In this document: piece after piece, positions 42,449 to 50,103 of the stretch
How the letters are laid out: each line of letters opens with the position of its first letter
How positions within the stretch are numbered: position 1 is the first letter of the stretch
Source: an uncultured Eubacteriales bacterium
GTDB taxonomy: Bacteria; Bacillota; Clostridia; Oscillospirales; Acutalibacteraceae
DNA: 64,000 nucleotides
Assembly: GCA_910584745.1 (NCBI GenBank)
Contig: CAJUDG010000004.1
Location: forward strand, 62,001-126,000
Direction of reading: 5' to 3'
The notes under the pieces: generated by a model
The model's database searches: none
Seen by the model: only the letters and a program-made list of their open reading frames with translations
Told to the model about the DNA's origin: nothing
Made by a program: the position numbers and the translations under genes

Positions 42449-42937
42449 ATGCAGGGGAAAAAGAAGATAATGATAGTGGGTTCCCACACCATCACGGAGC
42501 CGGACCGGCGGGTGAAGCTGATGATATCAAAGCTCTGCGGCGAGGGCTGGCATATACTGGTGGGCGACCACTCGGGGCTGGACACGGCTTTGCAGGAGTA
42601 CCTTGTGGACATGCACACCGACTGGGTGCGGGTATACACCGCCCGGCCCCAGCCCCACCATAACCTGGACCGCTGGCCCGTCCGGCATCCGCCAAAAGAG
42701 GGCCGCTGGAGCGGAGCGCCCCGGCATTTGCAGAACACCCTCGCCATGGCCGACGCCGCCGAATGCGGCATGGTCCTCTGGGACGGCAGGAGCATGGGCA
42801 CCTATTTCGTCATGGCCTCGCTCATAGAGCAGGGCAAGAGCGTCTGGGTCTATCTGCCGGACCGTGGCGCGGCCCACACCCTGCGCACGCCGGAGGACCT
42901 TGAAAAGCTCCTTCGGGCCTATGTGTTCACGGAATAA
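42449..42937 (+). CDS. SLOG-like Rossmann-fold protein
   Basis: A 162-residue protein that looks like a short SLOG/LOG (DprA-like) Rossmann fold. It has MIVGSHTITEPDRRVK near the start, VGDHSGLDTALQEYLV after strand 2, and TLAMADAAECGMVLWDGRSMGTYFVM, the usual pattern of nucleotide- or ADP-ribose-binding proteins of the YpsA/YspA type. These proteins often sense nucleotide signals, but this one stands alone with its own promoter and terminator. Function unknown. Confidence 0.65.
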   Translation: MQGKKKIMIVGSHTITEPDRRVKLMISKLCGEGWHILVGDHSGLDTALQEYLVDMHTDWVRVYTARPQPHHNLDRWPVRHPPKEGRWSGAPRHLQNTLAMADAAECGMVLWDGRSMGTYFVMASLIEQGKSVWVYLPDRGAAHTLRTPEDLEKLLRAYVFTE

Positions 42938-42942
42938 AATCA

Positions 42943-42967
42943 CCCCCCGGGATCCGGGGGGCTTTTT
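42943..42967 (+). terminator. Terminator after the SLOG-like gene
   Basis: An 8-bp GC stem (42943-42950 with 42954-42961) ending in CTTTTT at 42962-42967. The reverse strand also carries a T-rich tail, so it may serve the convergent fragment too. Confidence 0.85.
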
Positions 42968-42979
42968 GCTTTTCTTAAC

Positions 42980-43435
42980 TTATCCCGCGGCCAGCAACGG
43001 CGCTGTATACGCGTTTGTTCCTATGGCTGTTTCTTTGCCCGCAAGCTGCTGTAAAAAACTCCAGAGCCCGTCGGCGGTCAGATCCTCATTAAAGGTGGCG
43101 GTGACGTAGTAATCGTCCCAGGTGAAGTGGAAGGTGTAGTGCATGGGCTGATCCCTTTTATAGATGTCTGCGGAGCGCGCACCGTCCATGGCTCCCTTCT
43201 GGCGCGTATACTCCTTCTCCATTTCTTCCCGGGTAAGATCGTCGAGCTTTCCCATGCTCTCGTCCTCGCCCTCATAGGTATCCAGGCGGTCGATGGTGTA
43301 TCTCTCAAGGGGTCTGCCCTCATAGCCCTCCAGATAGCTTACCTCAAGGGAGTTTACATTCAGCTCGTTCTGCGGCTGCCCGGGCCACCCTTCCAGCGCC
43401 GCCCCGGTGCTGGGTCCATTTTTTACTGAAATGAA
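42980..43435 (-). pseudogene. Headless 3' fragment of a GC-rich gene
   Basis: The frame encodes about 150 GC-rich, host-like codons (NSLEVSYLEGYEGRPL..., MHYTFHFTWDDYYVTATF..., LWSFLQQLAGKE) and is open right up to the stop codon of the AT-rich protease gene, in the same frame, with no start codon before ATG 43255. Composition switches abruptly near 43430. It therefore looks like the C-terminal part of a larger gene whose 5' portion is missing. A shorter protein from ATG 43255 (91 residues) remains possible, but no ribosome binding site is obvious. The domain resembles the extracellular tails of anti-sigma-like proteins, though weakly. Confidence 0.55.
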
Positions 43436-44446
43436 TTATGAAAACTTTTCTTTTATGTAGTAATCAAGCCAATCATTTATAAGTATTAAATAATTCTCTT
43501 GATAGGAAGAATCATCTCCGACAATAATTGCTTCAGCACATATTCCATTCGACCCCCTGCTTGAATACACAGGAGAGCCGCTTTGACCCCCGGCTATGTC
43601 TATATCTGTGGTTACAAGATCTAAAAAGCGTCTCTTGTCTGCAATGATTTTTCCATTTGTATAATACATATCACATTTATTCCATATTGCATGTTTATGT
43701 TCGTTCAAATCTTCAGGGTAACCGGCAGTATAGTAATTGCGACCTGACATTTCACTGGCACTGTTCACAGGGTATATGCCCATATAACTTGACAAATTCA
43801 CTGAGCTGCTGAGTGTAATAACGCCCCAATCATCATAATGTGCCAGATAACCACTGAATGGATCTTTATGATGTTCTGCAAAGTCACCTCCAACTTCATA
43901 CGTTGTTGCCTTACGGTAGTGACTATAGTTGCCACCAGAGGAGCCGACATAAACTGCAGTGTGCTGAGCATAATGTGCACCGTCTGGATTTGTATAATCA
44001 TTGTTGTAAAGCATATGTCCAGCGGTGAGCAAATGATCTTTGTTTATAAGCCATGCAGTACCTACTGCGACATTTTCATTTATGTCACTTGTCGCAGGCC
44101 CCATTCTGCTGCCAATTAAGCAGATCGTACTCATTATACCGCTTGGCTCTTTCACAATTTTTCGATTGTCAGGGCCGATTATCACTCTTGGAGTTGGGGA
44201 ATCCTCCAGAAAATCACCTGTCGCGGGAATTATCTGATGGGATACTTCGTCGGGAGGCGGCACAAATGTCTCCTTGCCTGTTTCAATGTTATAAGAATAA
44301 TAGCCATGCATTCCCGCCGTTGCAGAAACGGTGAGTTGATTGGTTAACTCAGATCCATCTTCAGAGGCCGATACCGGATATGCCAAAACCAGAACGATTA
44401 TAAGAGCGGAAAGGAATACTCCGAAAAATGTTTTTTTAATGCTCAT
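43436..44446 (-). CDS. Secreted V8-like (S1 family) serine protease
   Basis: A 336-residue exported protease. Residues 1-27 are a signal peptide (FFGVFLSALIIVLVLAYPVSA), followed by a propeptide-like stretch. The chymotrypsin-fold triad is visible: His in INKDHLLTAGHML, Asp in HYDDWGVITL and Ser in IAGGQSGSPVYS. The layout matches glutamyl endopeptidase/V8-type enzymes. The gene is markedly AT-rich for this window. Its start overlaps the lipoprotein stop by 4 bp, so the two are one operon. Confidence 0.88.
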   Translation of the reverse strand: MSIKKTFFGVFLSALIIVLVLAYPVSASEDGSELTNQLTVSATAGMHGYYSYNIETGKETFVPPPDEVSHQIIPATGDFLEDSPTPRVIIGPDNRKIVKEPSGIMSTICLIGSRMGPATSDINENVAVGTAWLINKDHLLTAGHMLYNNDYTNPDGAHYAQHTAVYVGSSGGNYSHYRKATTYEVGGDFAEHHKDPFSGYLAHYDDWGVITLSSSVNLSSYMGIYPVNSASEMSGRNYYTAGYPEDLNEHKHAIWNKCDMYYTNGKIIADKRRFLDLVTTDIDIAGGQSGSPVYSSRGSNGICAEAIIVGDDSSYQENYLILINDWLDYYIKEKFS

Positions 44447-44967
44447 GATTTACTCTCCTTTTCTAAATTCAAGTCTGTCGCAGCTTCATTAGCGTTAAAG
44501 AGAATTTCGATATCGCAATACCCCGTGTCGAGGTAGTAAAGCCTATACATACCCGGCGTATCGAACAGTCCCGCAGGAACAAGAAAGCTCAGATCTTTTT
44601 CTTCATGGGCGGAATAGATCGCCGCGTAACCCTCTTGGAAACTCTGCGAATAGACTATATACCATTTGTCATTGTACAGATACTCTACCCAATATGCGTC
44701 TCTTTTGCTGATTGAATGAGAACTTGTGTTTTTCAGGTGGATAAGGACTTCATCGAAGACTACCGTACCGTCTTCAGACTCATAAGTTCCGAAATCGATG
44801 CCGAGAAAAGCTAATTCGGCGGTAGGCTCAATAGGGTATTCCTTGGTTACCTCGCGCCATTCAGGAAAGTTTTCCTCAACGCTTTTCTCCGCACATCCTG
44901 CAAGAAACACCGCCATTCCTATTGCCAGGCACCATGCTGCCAATAGAAACAGCCAAGATTTTTTCAT
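44443..44967 (-). CDS. Lipoprotein with Ig-like domain
   Basis: A 174-residue lipoprotein with lipobox VFLAGC near residue 25 and a mature domain of predicted strands (ELAFLGIDFGTYESEDGTVV, EVLIHLKNTSSHSISKRDAY, KWYIVYSQSF) similar to small bacterial Ig-like domains that interact with surface or beta-lactam-sensor proteins. AAAGGAG lies before ATG 44967. It precedes the protease gene and may act as its chaperone, inhibitor or surface partner; that is inference from adjacency. Confidence 0.65.
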   Translation of the reverse strand: MKKSWLFLLAAWCLAIGMAVFLAGCAEKSVEENFPEWREVTKEYPIEPTAELAFLGIDFGTYESEDGTVVFDEVLIHLKNTSSHSISKRDAYWVEYLYNDKWYIVYSQSFQEGYAAIYSAHEEKDLSFLVPAGLFDTPGMYRLYYLDTGYCDIEILFNANEAATDLNLEKESKS

Positions 44968-45000
44968 TGATATCACTCCTTTGTAAATGAAATATATTTT

Positions 45001-45108
45001 CTATATTGTAGCATAAGCATAGTGTATTGTCAATATATTATATACATTTTTGGTTTTTTCTATTACATCGCCATAAAACGCCATTGCCACGATCCTCTCG
45101 TCATCCAT
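45001..45108 (-). pseudogene. Truncated 5' end of a sigma-factor-like gene
   Basis: Behind AGGAGG lies ATG 45108 with MDDERIVAMAF, which matches the usual N-terminus of clostridial ECF sigma factors. After about 16 codons the sequence becomes AT-rich and runs to a stop at 45001 inside the promoter of the lipoprotein gene. A candidate promoter (TTGTGA 45168-45173, 18 bp, GATATA 45144-45149) precedes it. I read it as the surviving head of a resident gene cut by the AT-rich insert. Confidence 0.45.
45005..45033 (-). promoter_or_regulatory. Promoter of the lipoprotein-protease operon
   Basis: TTGACA (45028-45033), 17 bp, TACAAT (45005-45010) on the minus strand, inside the AT-rich insert. Confidence 0.88.
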
Positions 45109-45202
45109 TATCCAGCACCTCCTATGAGGGTCCCCTCACCCTGTATATCGCCGTTTGGGGCGGATGGTCACAAGAAATTTCAAAAAATTTTTCCGGGCGC
45201 TG

Positions 45203-45232
45203 AAAAGGGACCCCCGCCAAGGCGGAGATCCC
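45203..45232 (-). terminator. Terminator after the methyltransferase gene
   Basis: A 12-bp stem (45221-45232 with 45207-45218, two G-T pairs) and a TTTT tail on the minus strand, 33 bp after the stop at 45265. Confidence 0.75.
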
Positions 45233-45264
45233 CGTGTTTCGGGCGGATACGCCCCTATTTATCC

Positions 45265-45876
45265 CTATTTCCAGATGACGGTGTTCTTGATAAGCGGCGG
45301 CAGATAGTACATCCTGTCCACCTGGCAGTCAAAAAAGCCCTCAAATTTTGTCCAGGTGTGCTCGGTAAAGAAGTTCAGGTGCAAGGGATAGGTCTGGTCC
45401 CCGAACAGGTGCTTATGCAGGCCATGGGAGAACCTGAGCTTTCCGCAGTGGGGCTCTAAAAGGGTGGTCACCGAGGGCACGATATGCAGCTGGCGCTTTC
45501 CCACCCGGTCCATCTCCTTTATGACGGCGCAGAGCTTTTCCATGGGCTCGATATGCTCCAGAAGGCCCACGGAGATCACCAAGTCGAAGTGCTTGTCCGG
45601 AAAGGGGAGATGCTCCGCGTCGGCCCTAGAGAAATTTATCTCCGGCGGCAGGTCCTTCTGGTCGTTCAGGTCCACGCCGTACAGCTCGTATCTTGCGGGG
45701 TCGTCAAGGAACTGCAGCACATCCTTGCCGTTGGCGCAGCCCACCTCCAGCACCCGCAGCTGCCCCTTCTCCGGCAGGTCCACCCTGCTAAGACCCCGCA
45801 TAATGCGGCGGCGCTTCATTTTGGTGGCCACGTTGGCCTTCCACCAGGCATACCACCTGGTCTTACCTATGATCAT
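45265..45876 (-). CDS. Class I SAM-dependent methyltransferase
   Basis: A 203-residue methyltransferase with motif I VLEVGCANGKDVLQFL, the acidic loop YGVDLND, and motif IV SVGLLEHIEPMEKL. The C-terminal half (KLRFSHGLHKHLFG, LHLNFFTEHTWTKF) suggests a lipid- or sugar-related acceptor, but this is not specific. ATG 45876 lies 9 nt after AAGGAG; the ATG at 45885 abuts it. Confidence 0.85.
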   Translation of the reverse strand: MIIGKTRWYAWWKANVATKMKRRRIMRGLSRVDLPEKGQLRVLEVGCANGKDVLQFLDDPARYELYGVDLNDQKDLPPEINFSRADAEHLPFPDKHFDLVISVGLLEHIEPMEKLCAVIKEMDRVGKRQLHIVPSVTTLLEPHCGKLRFSHGLHKHLFGDQTYPLHLNFFTEHTWTKFEGFFDCQVDRMYYLPPLIKNTVIWK

Positions 45877-45907
45877 CCGGCCCATCTCCTTTTTCCGTGT
45901 TATGGCT

Positions 45908-45936
45908 ATTATAGTCGGTTTTTCAGCGGATGTCAA
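45908..45936 (-). promoter_or_regulatory. Promoter of the methyltransferase gene
   Basis: TTGACA (45931-45936), 17 bp, TATAAT (45908-45913) on the minus strand; fully consensus. Confidence 0.92.
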
Positions 45937-46101
45937 GGCTGCCCCTTCATCAGGGGACCGGGGAGGACTGTCCGCCGTAAGAAATTTGTAAGAAATTCAT
46001 CGCGTTGTACTTAATCTGTTCATATTATCCTTAGTAATCATAAGGAGCACAGCATAGGACTTACAGTAAACACAGCCTGTGTGCGAAAGGATGGAGAACA
46101 T

Positions 46102-47355
46102 ATGAAGACCCTCACATATATAAACCTGGCCATTGCGGCGGTGGTGGCCGCGTGCTGCTGCTATCAGGTGCTGTTCACCCTGATAAGGGTGCGGGGCCTT
46201 GGGCGGCGTTTCAAGGAGCGGTCCCTGTCCCGGTTCGCGGTGCTCATCGCCGCCAGGGACGAGGCCGCCGTGATAGGCCAGCTTATCGACAGCATAAAGG
46301 CCCAGGACTACCCATCGGAGCTTGTGGACATATACGTGGTGGCCGACAACTGCACCGACAGCACGGCCATGGTGGCCGCGTCCCGGGGCGCCACAGTCTA
46401 TCAGCGCAGGAACAAGCTGCAGGTGGGCAAGGGCTACGCTTTGGAGTTCCTGCTCGCGAAGATAGCCCAGGATAAGCCCGAAGGGACCTATGACGGCTTT
46501 TTTGTCTTCGACGCGGATAATCTTCTGGACCCACACTATATCAGCGAGATGAACAAGGTCTTCTCCAACGGCTGCCCGGTGGTGACGGGCTACCGCAACG
46601 CCAAGAACTTCGGGGACAACTGGATATCGGCGGGCTATGGCATGTACTTTCTCCGGGAGTCCGAGTACCTGAACCGGCCCCGGGACTATCTGGGCACCAG
46701 CTGCGCCGTGTCCGGCACAGGGTTCCTGTTCTCCGCGAAGCTCCTCCGAAAGGTGGGCGGCTGGCACTACTACGCCCTGACCGAGGACCTGGAGTTCACC
46801 CTTGACTTGGTCTGCCGTGGGGAGAAGATCTCCTACTGCAACACGGCGATTTTGTATGACGAGCAGCCCACCGGCTTCAAGCAGTCGGTGGTGCAGAGGG
46901 CCCGGTGGATGCGCGGGCTCATGCAGATAATGGGCAGGAACGGCAGCACACTTCTGCACGCCCTTTTCGGCTCGGGGAGCTTTGCCTGCTATGACCTGCT
47001 GATAAACTCCCTGGCGGCGGTGCTCATGGGCCTTGGGTTCATCATGAACACGGTGATGTTCGCCGTGGGCCTGTGCACACCGGGCCTTGAGACCGGCCCG
47101 GTGATTATCACCGCGCTGCTGGCCCTGGCGGGGACCTATGTGGGGCTCTACTTCACGGGGCTTCTGACCCTTATAACCGAGTGGCGCAGGATACCCTGCC
47201 GGGCCGCAAGGAAGATACTTTTCAGCTTCACATATCCTTTCTTTATGGCAAGCTTCATGGCGGCTCTGGCCGTGGCCATGTCCGGCGGCACCCAGTGGAA
47301 GCCCATACGGCACACGGTGGCCGTGAGCCTTGGGGAGCTGGATGGGAGAAGGTAG
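46102..47355 (+). CDS. Family 2 glycosyltransferase, membrane-bound
   Basis: A 417-residue processive-type GT2. An N-terminal helix (about 6-24) precedes the catalytic domain with FAVLIAARDEAAVIGQL, VVADNCTDST, the DxD-like FVFDADNLLD, TEDLEFTL and the QRARWMRG (Q/RxxRW-type) motif of polysaccharide synthases. Three C-terminal helices follow. Such enzymes make exopolysaccharides; no polysaccharide cluster is nearby. AAAGGATGGAG precedes ATG 46102. Confidence 0.88.
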   Translation: MKTLTYINLAIAAVVAACCCYQVLFTLIRVRGLGRRFKERSLSRFAVLIAARDEAAVIGQLIDSIKAQDYPSELVDIYVVADNCTDSTAMVAASRGATVYQRRNKLQVGKGYALEFLLAKIAQDKPEGTYDGFFVFDADNLLDPHYISEMNKVFSNGCPVVTGYRNAKNFGDNWISAGYGMYFLRESEYLNRPRDYLGTSCAVSGTGFLFSAKLLRKVGGWHYYALTEDLEFTLDLVCRGEKISYCNTAILYDEQPTGFKQSVVQRARWMRGLMQIMGRNGSTLLHALFGSGSFACYDLLINSLAAVLMGLGFIMNTVMFAVGLCTPGLETGPVIITALLALAGTYVGLYFTGLLTLITEWRRIPCRAARKILFSFTYPFFMASFMAALAVAMSGGTQWKPIRHTVAVSLGELDGRR

Positions 47356-47389
47356 CCCCAAAAGCAAAAGGGACGCTAATGCTGAGCAC

Positions 47390-47701
47390 ATGGTTGAACA
47401 GGCCTCTGCTGTTTCTTACGGAGCCGTGCCCGTCCGCGGCATTGCCGCCGCAGACATTAATAAGAGGGGATCGCTTTATAGCCGCTTCCCGAATAAACGC
47501 GCGACATTCCACGGCATAGTGGATATCTGCTGGGCGAAAGCGGAAGAATATTATCATTCCCGCGGCATCTCCTTTTCAAAGGAGGACGATATGTCCGCCT
47601 TCCGGCGCAGGTGCGGCAGCTTACAAGGGCCTGCGGCGCCCGGGAAAACCTGTAAAAAACAGAAAGCCGCGCGTTTCGCGCGGCATGGAGGTCAAGGATG
47701 A
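47390..47701 (+). pseudogene. Possible decayed TetR-family regulator
   Basis: The frame contains RGIAAADINKRGSLYSRFPN followed by KRATFHGIVD, which matches the helix-turn-helix end of TetR proteins (IAxxAxVxxGxLYxxFxxKxxL). The first helix is missing and the C-terminal ligand domain is replaced by unrelated low-complexity residues overlapping the next gene. A TetR gene ahead of a flavodoxin-domain gene is a common pairing in clostridia, so this may be the relic of its regulator. A perfect hairpin (47666-47684) lies before the flavodoxin start. Confidence 0.35.
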
Positions 47702-48216
47702 ACACAATAATTATCTACAGCTCAAAGACCGGCTTTACCGAAAAGTACGCACAATGGCTGAAGGAGGACCTTGCCTGCGACTGTGTGCCCTATGAGAAGC
47801 GGGGTACGGTGGACTTCGACAAGTACCAGGCGGTGGCCTTTGGCAGCGGGTGCTATATCGGGAAGATAAATAAGCTCCCCTGGCTGAAAAAACAGATGCC
47901 GAGGCTTCGGGGGAAGAAGGTCGCGGTCTTCTTTACCGGGGCCATGGAGCCGGAGGCCCCGGACGTGCGGCGCTTGGAGCGCGAAAACTTCACCCCCGGG
48001 GAGCTTGAGCATATAAAGCCCTTCTATCTCCAGGGCGGGCTGAACTATGCCGCCATGAACCCTATAGACAGGTTCCTGATGGCGGGCTTCCGCAAGATGC
48101 TCAAGTCCCACGCGGACTCGTCAAAGGAGCGGGTCATGCTGCAGAACATCCAGGATTCCTTTGACAAGACTGACAGGGAGAAGCTGAAACCCCTTGAGGA
48201 GTATTTAAAGCAGTAG
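47698..48216 (+). CDS. Flavodoxin-domain protein
   Basis: A 172-residue flavodoxin-like protein of the HemG/protoporphyrinogen-oxidase-like subgroup. The FMN phosphate loop is IIYSSKTGFTEKYA at residues 5-18, and the later AFGSGCYIGKINKLPWLKK and VAVFFTGAMEP surround the isoalloxazine site. ATGGAGGTCAAGG precedes the ATG. Electron-transfer partner unknown. Confidence 0.85.
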   Translation: MNTIIIYSSKTGFTEKYAQWLKEDLACDCVPYEKRGTVDFDKYQAVAFGSGCYIGKINKLPWLKKQMPRLRGKKVAVFFTGAMEPEAPDVRRLERENFTPGELEHIKPFYLQGGLNYAAMNPIDRFLMAGFRKMLKSHADSSKERVMLQNIQDSFDKTDREKLKPLEEYLKQ

Positions 48217-48219
48217 CAT

Positions 48220-48801
48220 TTAATAGTACCGCAGCACCGCGATGACCTTTCCCAGAAGGGACACATGGTCGGAGAAGATGGGCTCGAAATCCGGGTTCTC
48301 GGGCTGCAGGCGTATGCCGTCGGGCTCCCGGTACAGGCGCTTGACGGTGGCCTCGTCGTCTATCATGGCCACAACTATCTCCCCGTCGTCGGCGGTGGGG
48401 GTGCGCTCCACTATGACGTAGTCCCCGTCAAGGATCCCCGCGTCCCGCATACTGAGCCCCACAACGTGCAGGGCGAACAGCTCCTTGCCGCTCTTCTGGG
48501 GGAAGGGCACATAGCCCTCGATGTCCTCTATGGCCAGTATGGGCATACCCGCCGTGACCCGGCCCAGTATGGGCACCTGGGCGGCGGGCTCCGCGCCTTC
48601 TATTCGTATGGAGCGGTTGAGCCCCGCATCCCGGGTGATATAGCCCAGGCGCTCAAGGGTCTTTAAATGGGCGTGCACCGTGGAGGTGGAGCGCAGGCCC
48701 GTGGCGTTGCATATCTCCCGGACCGTGGGCGGGACCCCGCTTGGCATGGTCTTTAAAAGATAGTCGTATACCTTTTGCTGGCTTTTCGTTAAGCCGTCCA
48801 T
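48220..48801 (-). CDS. lexA: SOS repressor LexA
   Basis: A 193-residue LexA. The winged helix-turn-helix covers about residues 1-65 (VPPTVREICNATGLRSTSTVHAHL). The self-cleavage site is Ala-Gly in RVTAGMP, and the catalytic dyad is Ser in VVGLSMRDAGI and Lys in DDEATVKRLY. It represses DNA-damage genes until RecA filaments trigger autocleavage. ATG 48801 follows AAGGAGG. Its own promoter carries a LexA-type operator. Confidence 0.95.
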   Translation of the reverse strand: MDGLTKSQQKVYDYLLKTMPSGVPPTVREICNATGLRSTSTVHAHLKTLERLGYITRDAGLNRSIRIEGAEPAAQVPILGRVTAGMPILAIEDIEGYVPFPQKSGKELFALHVVGLSMRDAGILDGDYVIVERTPTADDGEIVVAMIDDEATVKRLYREPDGIRLQPENPDFEPIFSDHVSLLGKVIAVLRYY

Positions 48802-48831
48802 AGGGCAGCCTCCTTGCATGGCGTTTTTTCT

Positions 48832-48871
48832 ATTATAACATGGTTTATCCGAAAATGCAAAACGAATGTTT
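48832..48871 (-). promoter_or_regulatory. lexA promoter with LexA box
   Basis: Minus-strand TTGCAT (48855-48860), 17 bp, TATAAT (48832-48837). The dyad AAAC-N4-GTTT at 48860-48871 touches the -35 and resembles the Gram-positive LexA operator (GAAC-N4-GTTC), indicating autorepression. Confidence 0.7.
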
Positions 48872-48959
48872 GGGATTTTTTATTAAAAATTTACCCCGAA
48901 ATTCTTTAAGAATTATTCACAGCTCTTTAACAACTCCCGGCCTGCCGGAGAGTATAATA

Positions 48960-49074
48960 AGCTTGTAAGAAAGAGATACCATATATCTCTTTCTGTACAT
49001 GTTCTACCCTCCTCAATAATACCCCTCAAGCAAAAAGGAAGGGCCGGCATATGCCGGTCCCTCCTGCTTTTTAT
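48960..49074 (+). ncRNA. Putative small RNA between lexA and spoIIQ-like gene
   Basis: A TATAAT (48953-48958) with a poor -35 precedes an 11-bp perfect hairpin (48968-48978 with 48984-48994). A pyrimidine-rich single-stranded segment (CCCTCCTC near 49010) follows, then a strong terminator (49036-49065 plus TTTTT). No ORF of note lies inside, and the next gene has its own promoter further down. The layout is that of an independent sRNA of about 110 nt, or of an attenuated leader. Confidence 0.5.
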
Positions 49075-49081
49075 ACCGGCC

Positions 49082-49111
49082 GTATAAACCCGCGGCTTTC
49101 AGGCAAAAATA
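49082..49111 (+). promoter_or_regulatory. Sigma-F-type forespore promoter
   Basis: GTATA (49082-49086), 15 bp, GGCAAAAATA (49102-49111). This matches the Bacillus/Clostridium sigma-F consensus (GYATA, N15, GGNNANANTR-like) at every constrained position, upstream of a SpoIIQ-like gene that is sigma-F controlled in B. subtilis. Confidence 0.7.
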
Positions 49112-49175
49112 CTGTTACAGAACGGCCGGCACGGTGTGCTGACCGTCCAGATTACCCCTGAAAGGAAGCGAATTT

Positions 49176-49982
49176 ATGAACGGCAAACGCTTTTCGGAAA
49201 ATAAGGCAAGGCGCAACGGATTTTACCTGGCGCTGGCTGTGTGCCTGGTGGCGGTGGGCATAGCGGCCTGGAGCACCTTTGACGCGGTGCAGGGCTACAT
49301 TTCCGCCACAGAGGAGCTTGAGAGCTCCGGCGGCGCCAGCAGCGTCTCCAGCAGGAGCGACGACCCGGAGATACAGAAGTCCCCAGCGCCCAGCAGCCAG
49401 CCCTCTGTGGGGGCGGCGAAGCCCTCCGCTGCGCCCGCCGCCACACCGAAGCCAAAGCCCACCTATGTGCCAAAGCCCAGCGACCCCCCGGTATCGGAGA
49501 GCCCCGAGCCCGCTGATGCCGAGCCCGAGGAGCCCCAGGTTCCGGTAAACGCCCCGATGTACGAGATAAGCGACGAGATGATATACCCGGTGAGCGGTGA
49601 GACCGTGCAAAAGGCCTACAGCGCCGGGGCCCCGGTGTACTCCGAAACCATGAAGGACTGGCGCATCCACGCGGGCACGGACTTCGGGGCCCAGAGCGGC
49701 GAGCAGGTGCTGGCCTGCGGAAACGGCATAGTGAAAGAGGCGTATACTGACAGTATGCTTGGCAACGTGGTGGTCATAGAGCACGGCGACTATATTTTCT
49801 CCTACTGCGGCCTTGGGGAGAATTTTCTTGTGAAGCCCGACGACGTTGTGACCATGGGACAGGCCATAGGCACCGTGACCGCCGTGCCCGGCGAGTCCGC
49901 CGACCAGCCCCACCTGCACCTGGAGGTCAGAAAGGATTCGGCATATCTGGACCCACAAACGGTCATAGAGGGTAAGGATTGA
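49176..49982 (+). CDS. spoIIQ: SpoIIQ-like M23 family metallopeptidase
   Basis: A 268-residue forespore-type protein: basic N-terminus, one helix (about 16-33), a long Pro/Ser/Ala-rich stalk (about 48-125) and a LytM domain. The zinc motifs are complete (HAGTDFG as HxxxD, HLHLEV as HxH), as in clostridial SpoIIQ, whereas the Bacillus protein has lost one ligand. SpoIIQ pairs with SpoIIIAH across the space between forespore and mother cell. Assignment rests on architecture plus the sigma-F-type promoter. GAAAGGAAG precedes the ATG. Confidence 0.75.
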   Translation: MNGKRFSENKARRNGFYLALAVCLVAVGIAAWSTFDAVQGYISATEELESSGGASSVSSRSDDPEIQKSPAPSSQPSVGAAKPSAAPAATPKPKPTYVPKPSDPPVSESPEPADAEPEEPQVPVNAPMYEISDEMIYPVSGETVQKAYSAGAPVYSETMKDWRIHAGTDFGAQSGEQVLACGNGIVKEAYTDSMLGNVVVIEHGDYIFSYCGLGENFLVKPDDVVTMGQAIGTVTAVPGESADQPHLHLEVRKDSAYLDPQTVIEGKD

Positions 49983-49995
49983 TAGATTTAAAGGC

Positions 49996-50022
49996 AAACC
50001 CCGGAAAATTCCGGGGTTTACT
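49996..50022 (+). terminator. Stem-loop after the spoIIQ-like gene
   Basis: An 11-bp perfect stem (49996-50006 with 50009-50019) ending in GGGGTTTACTTC; weak T-tract. The next promoter starts 3 bp later. Confidence 0.6.
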
Positions 50023-50024
50023 TC

Positions 50025-50053
50025 TTGACAGAACTGCCCGGTTGTGCTATATT
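50025..50053 (+). promoter_or_regulatory. Promoter of the diguanylate cyclase gene
   Basis: TTGACA (50025-50030), 17 bp, TATATT (50048-50053). It rules out the upstream ATG 50044 as a start. Confidence 0.88.
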
Positions 50054-50103
50054 GGAACAATGAAATCGGGCCTTTCGGGCACGCCGGGGAGTGTTCATTT
50101 TAC

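Noticed and set aside
43436..43438. Stop-codon readthrough joining the protease to the downstream frame
   Set aside because: The protease is complete with normal length, and composition changes sharply at the boundary, so a scar explains the shared frame better.
45997..47391. 464-codon minus-strand ORF opposite the glycosyltransferase
   Set aside because: Its product is His/Gly/Ala-rich with no domain, while the plus frame has all GT2 motifs.
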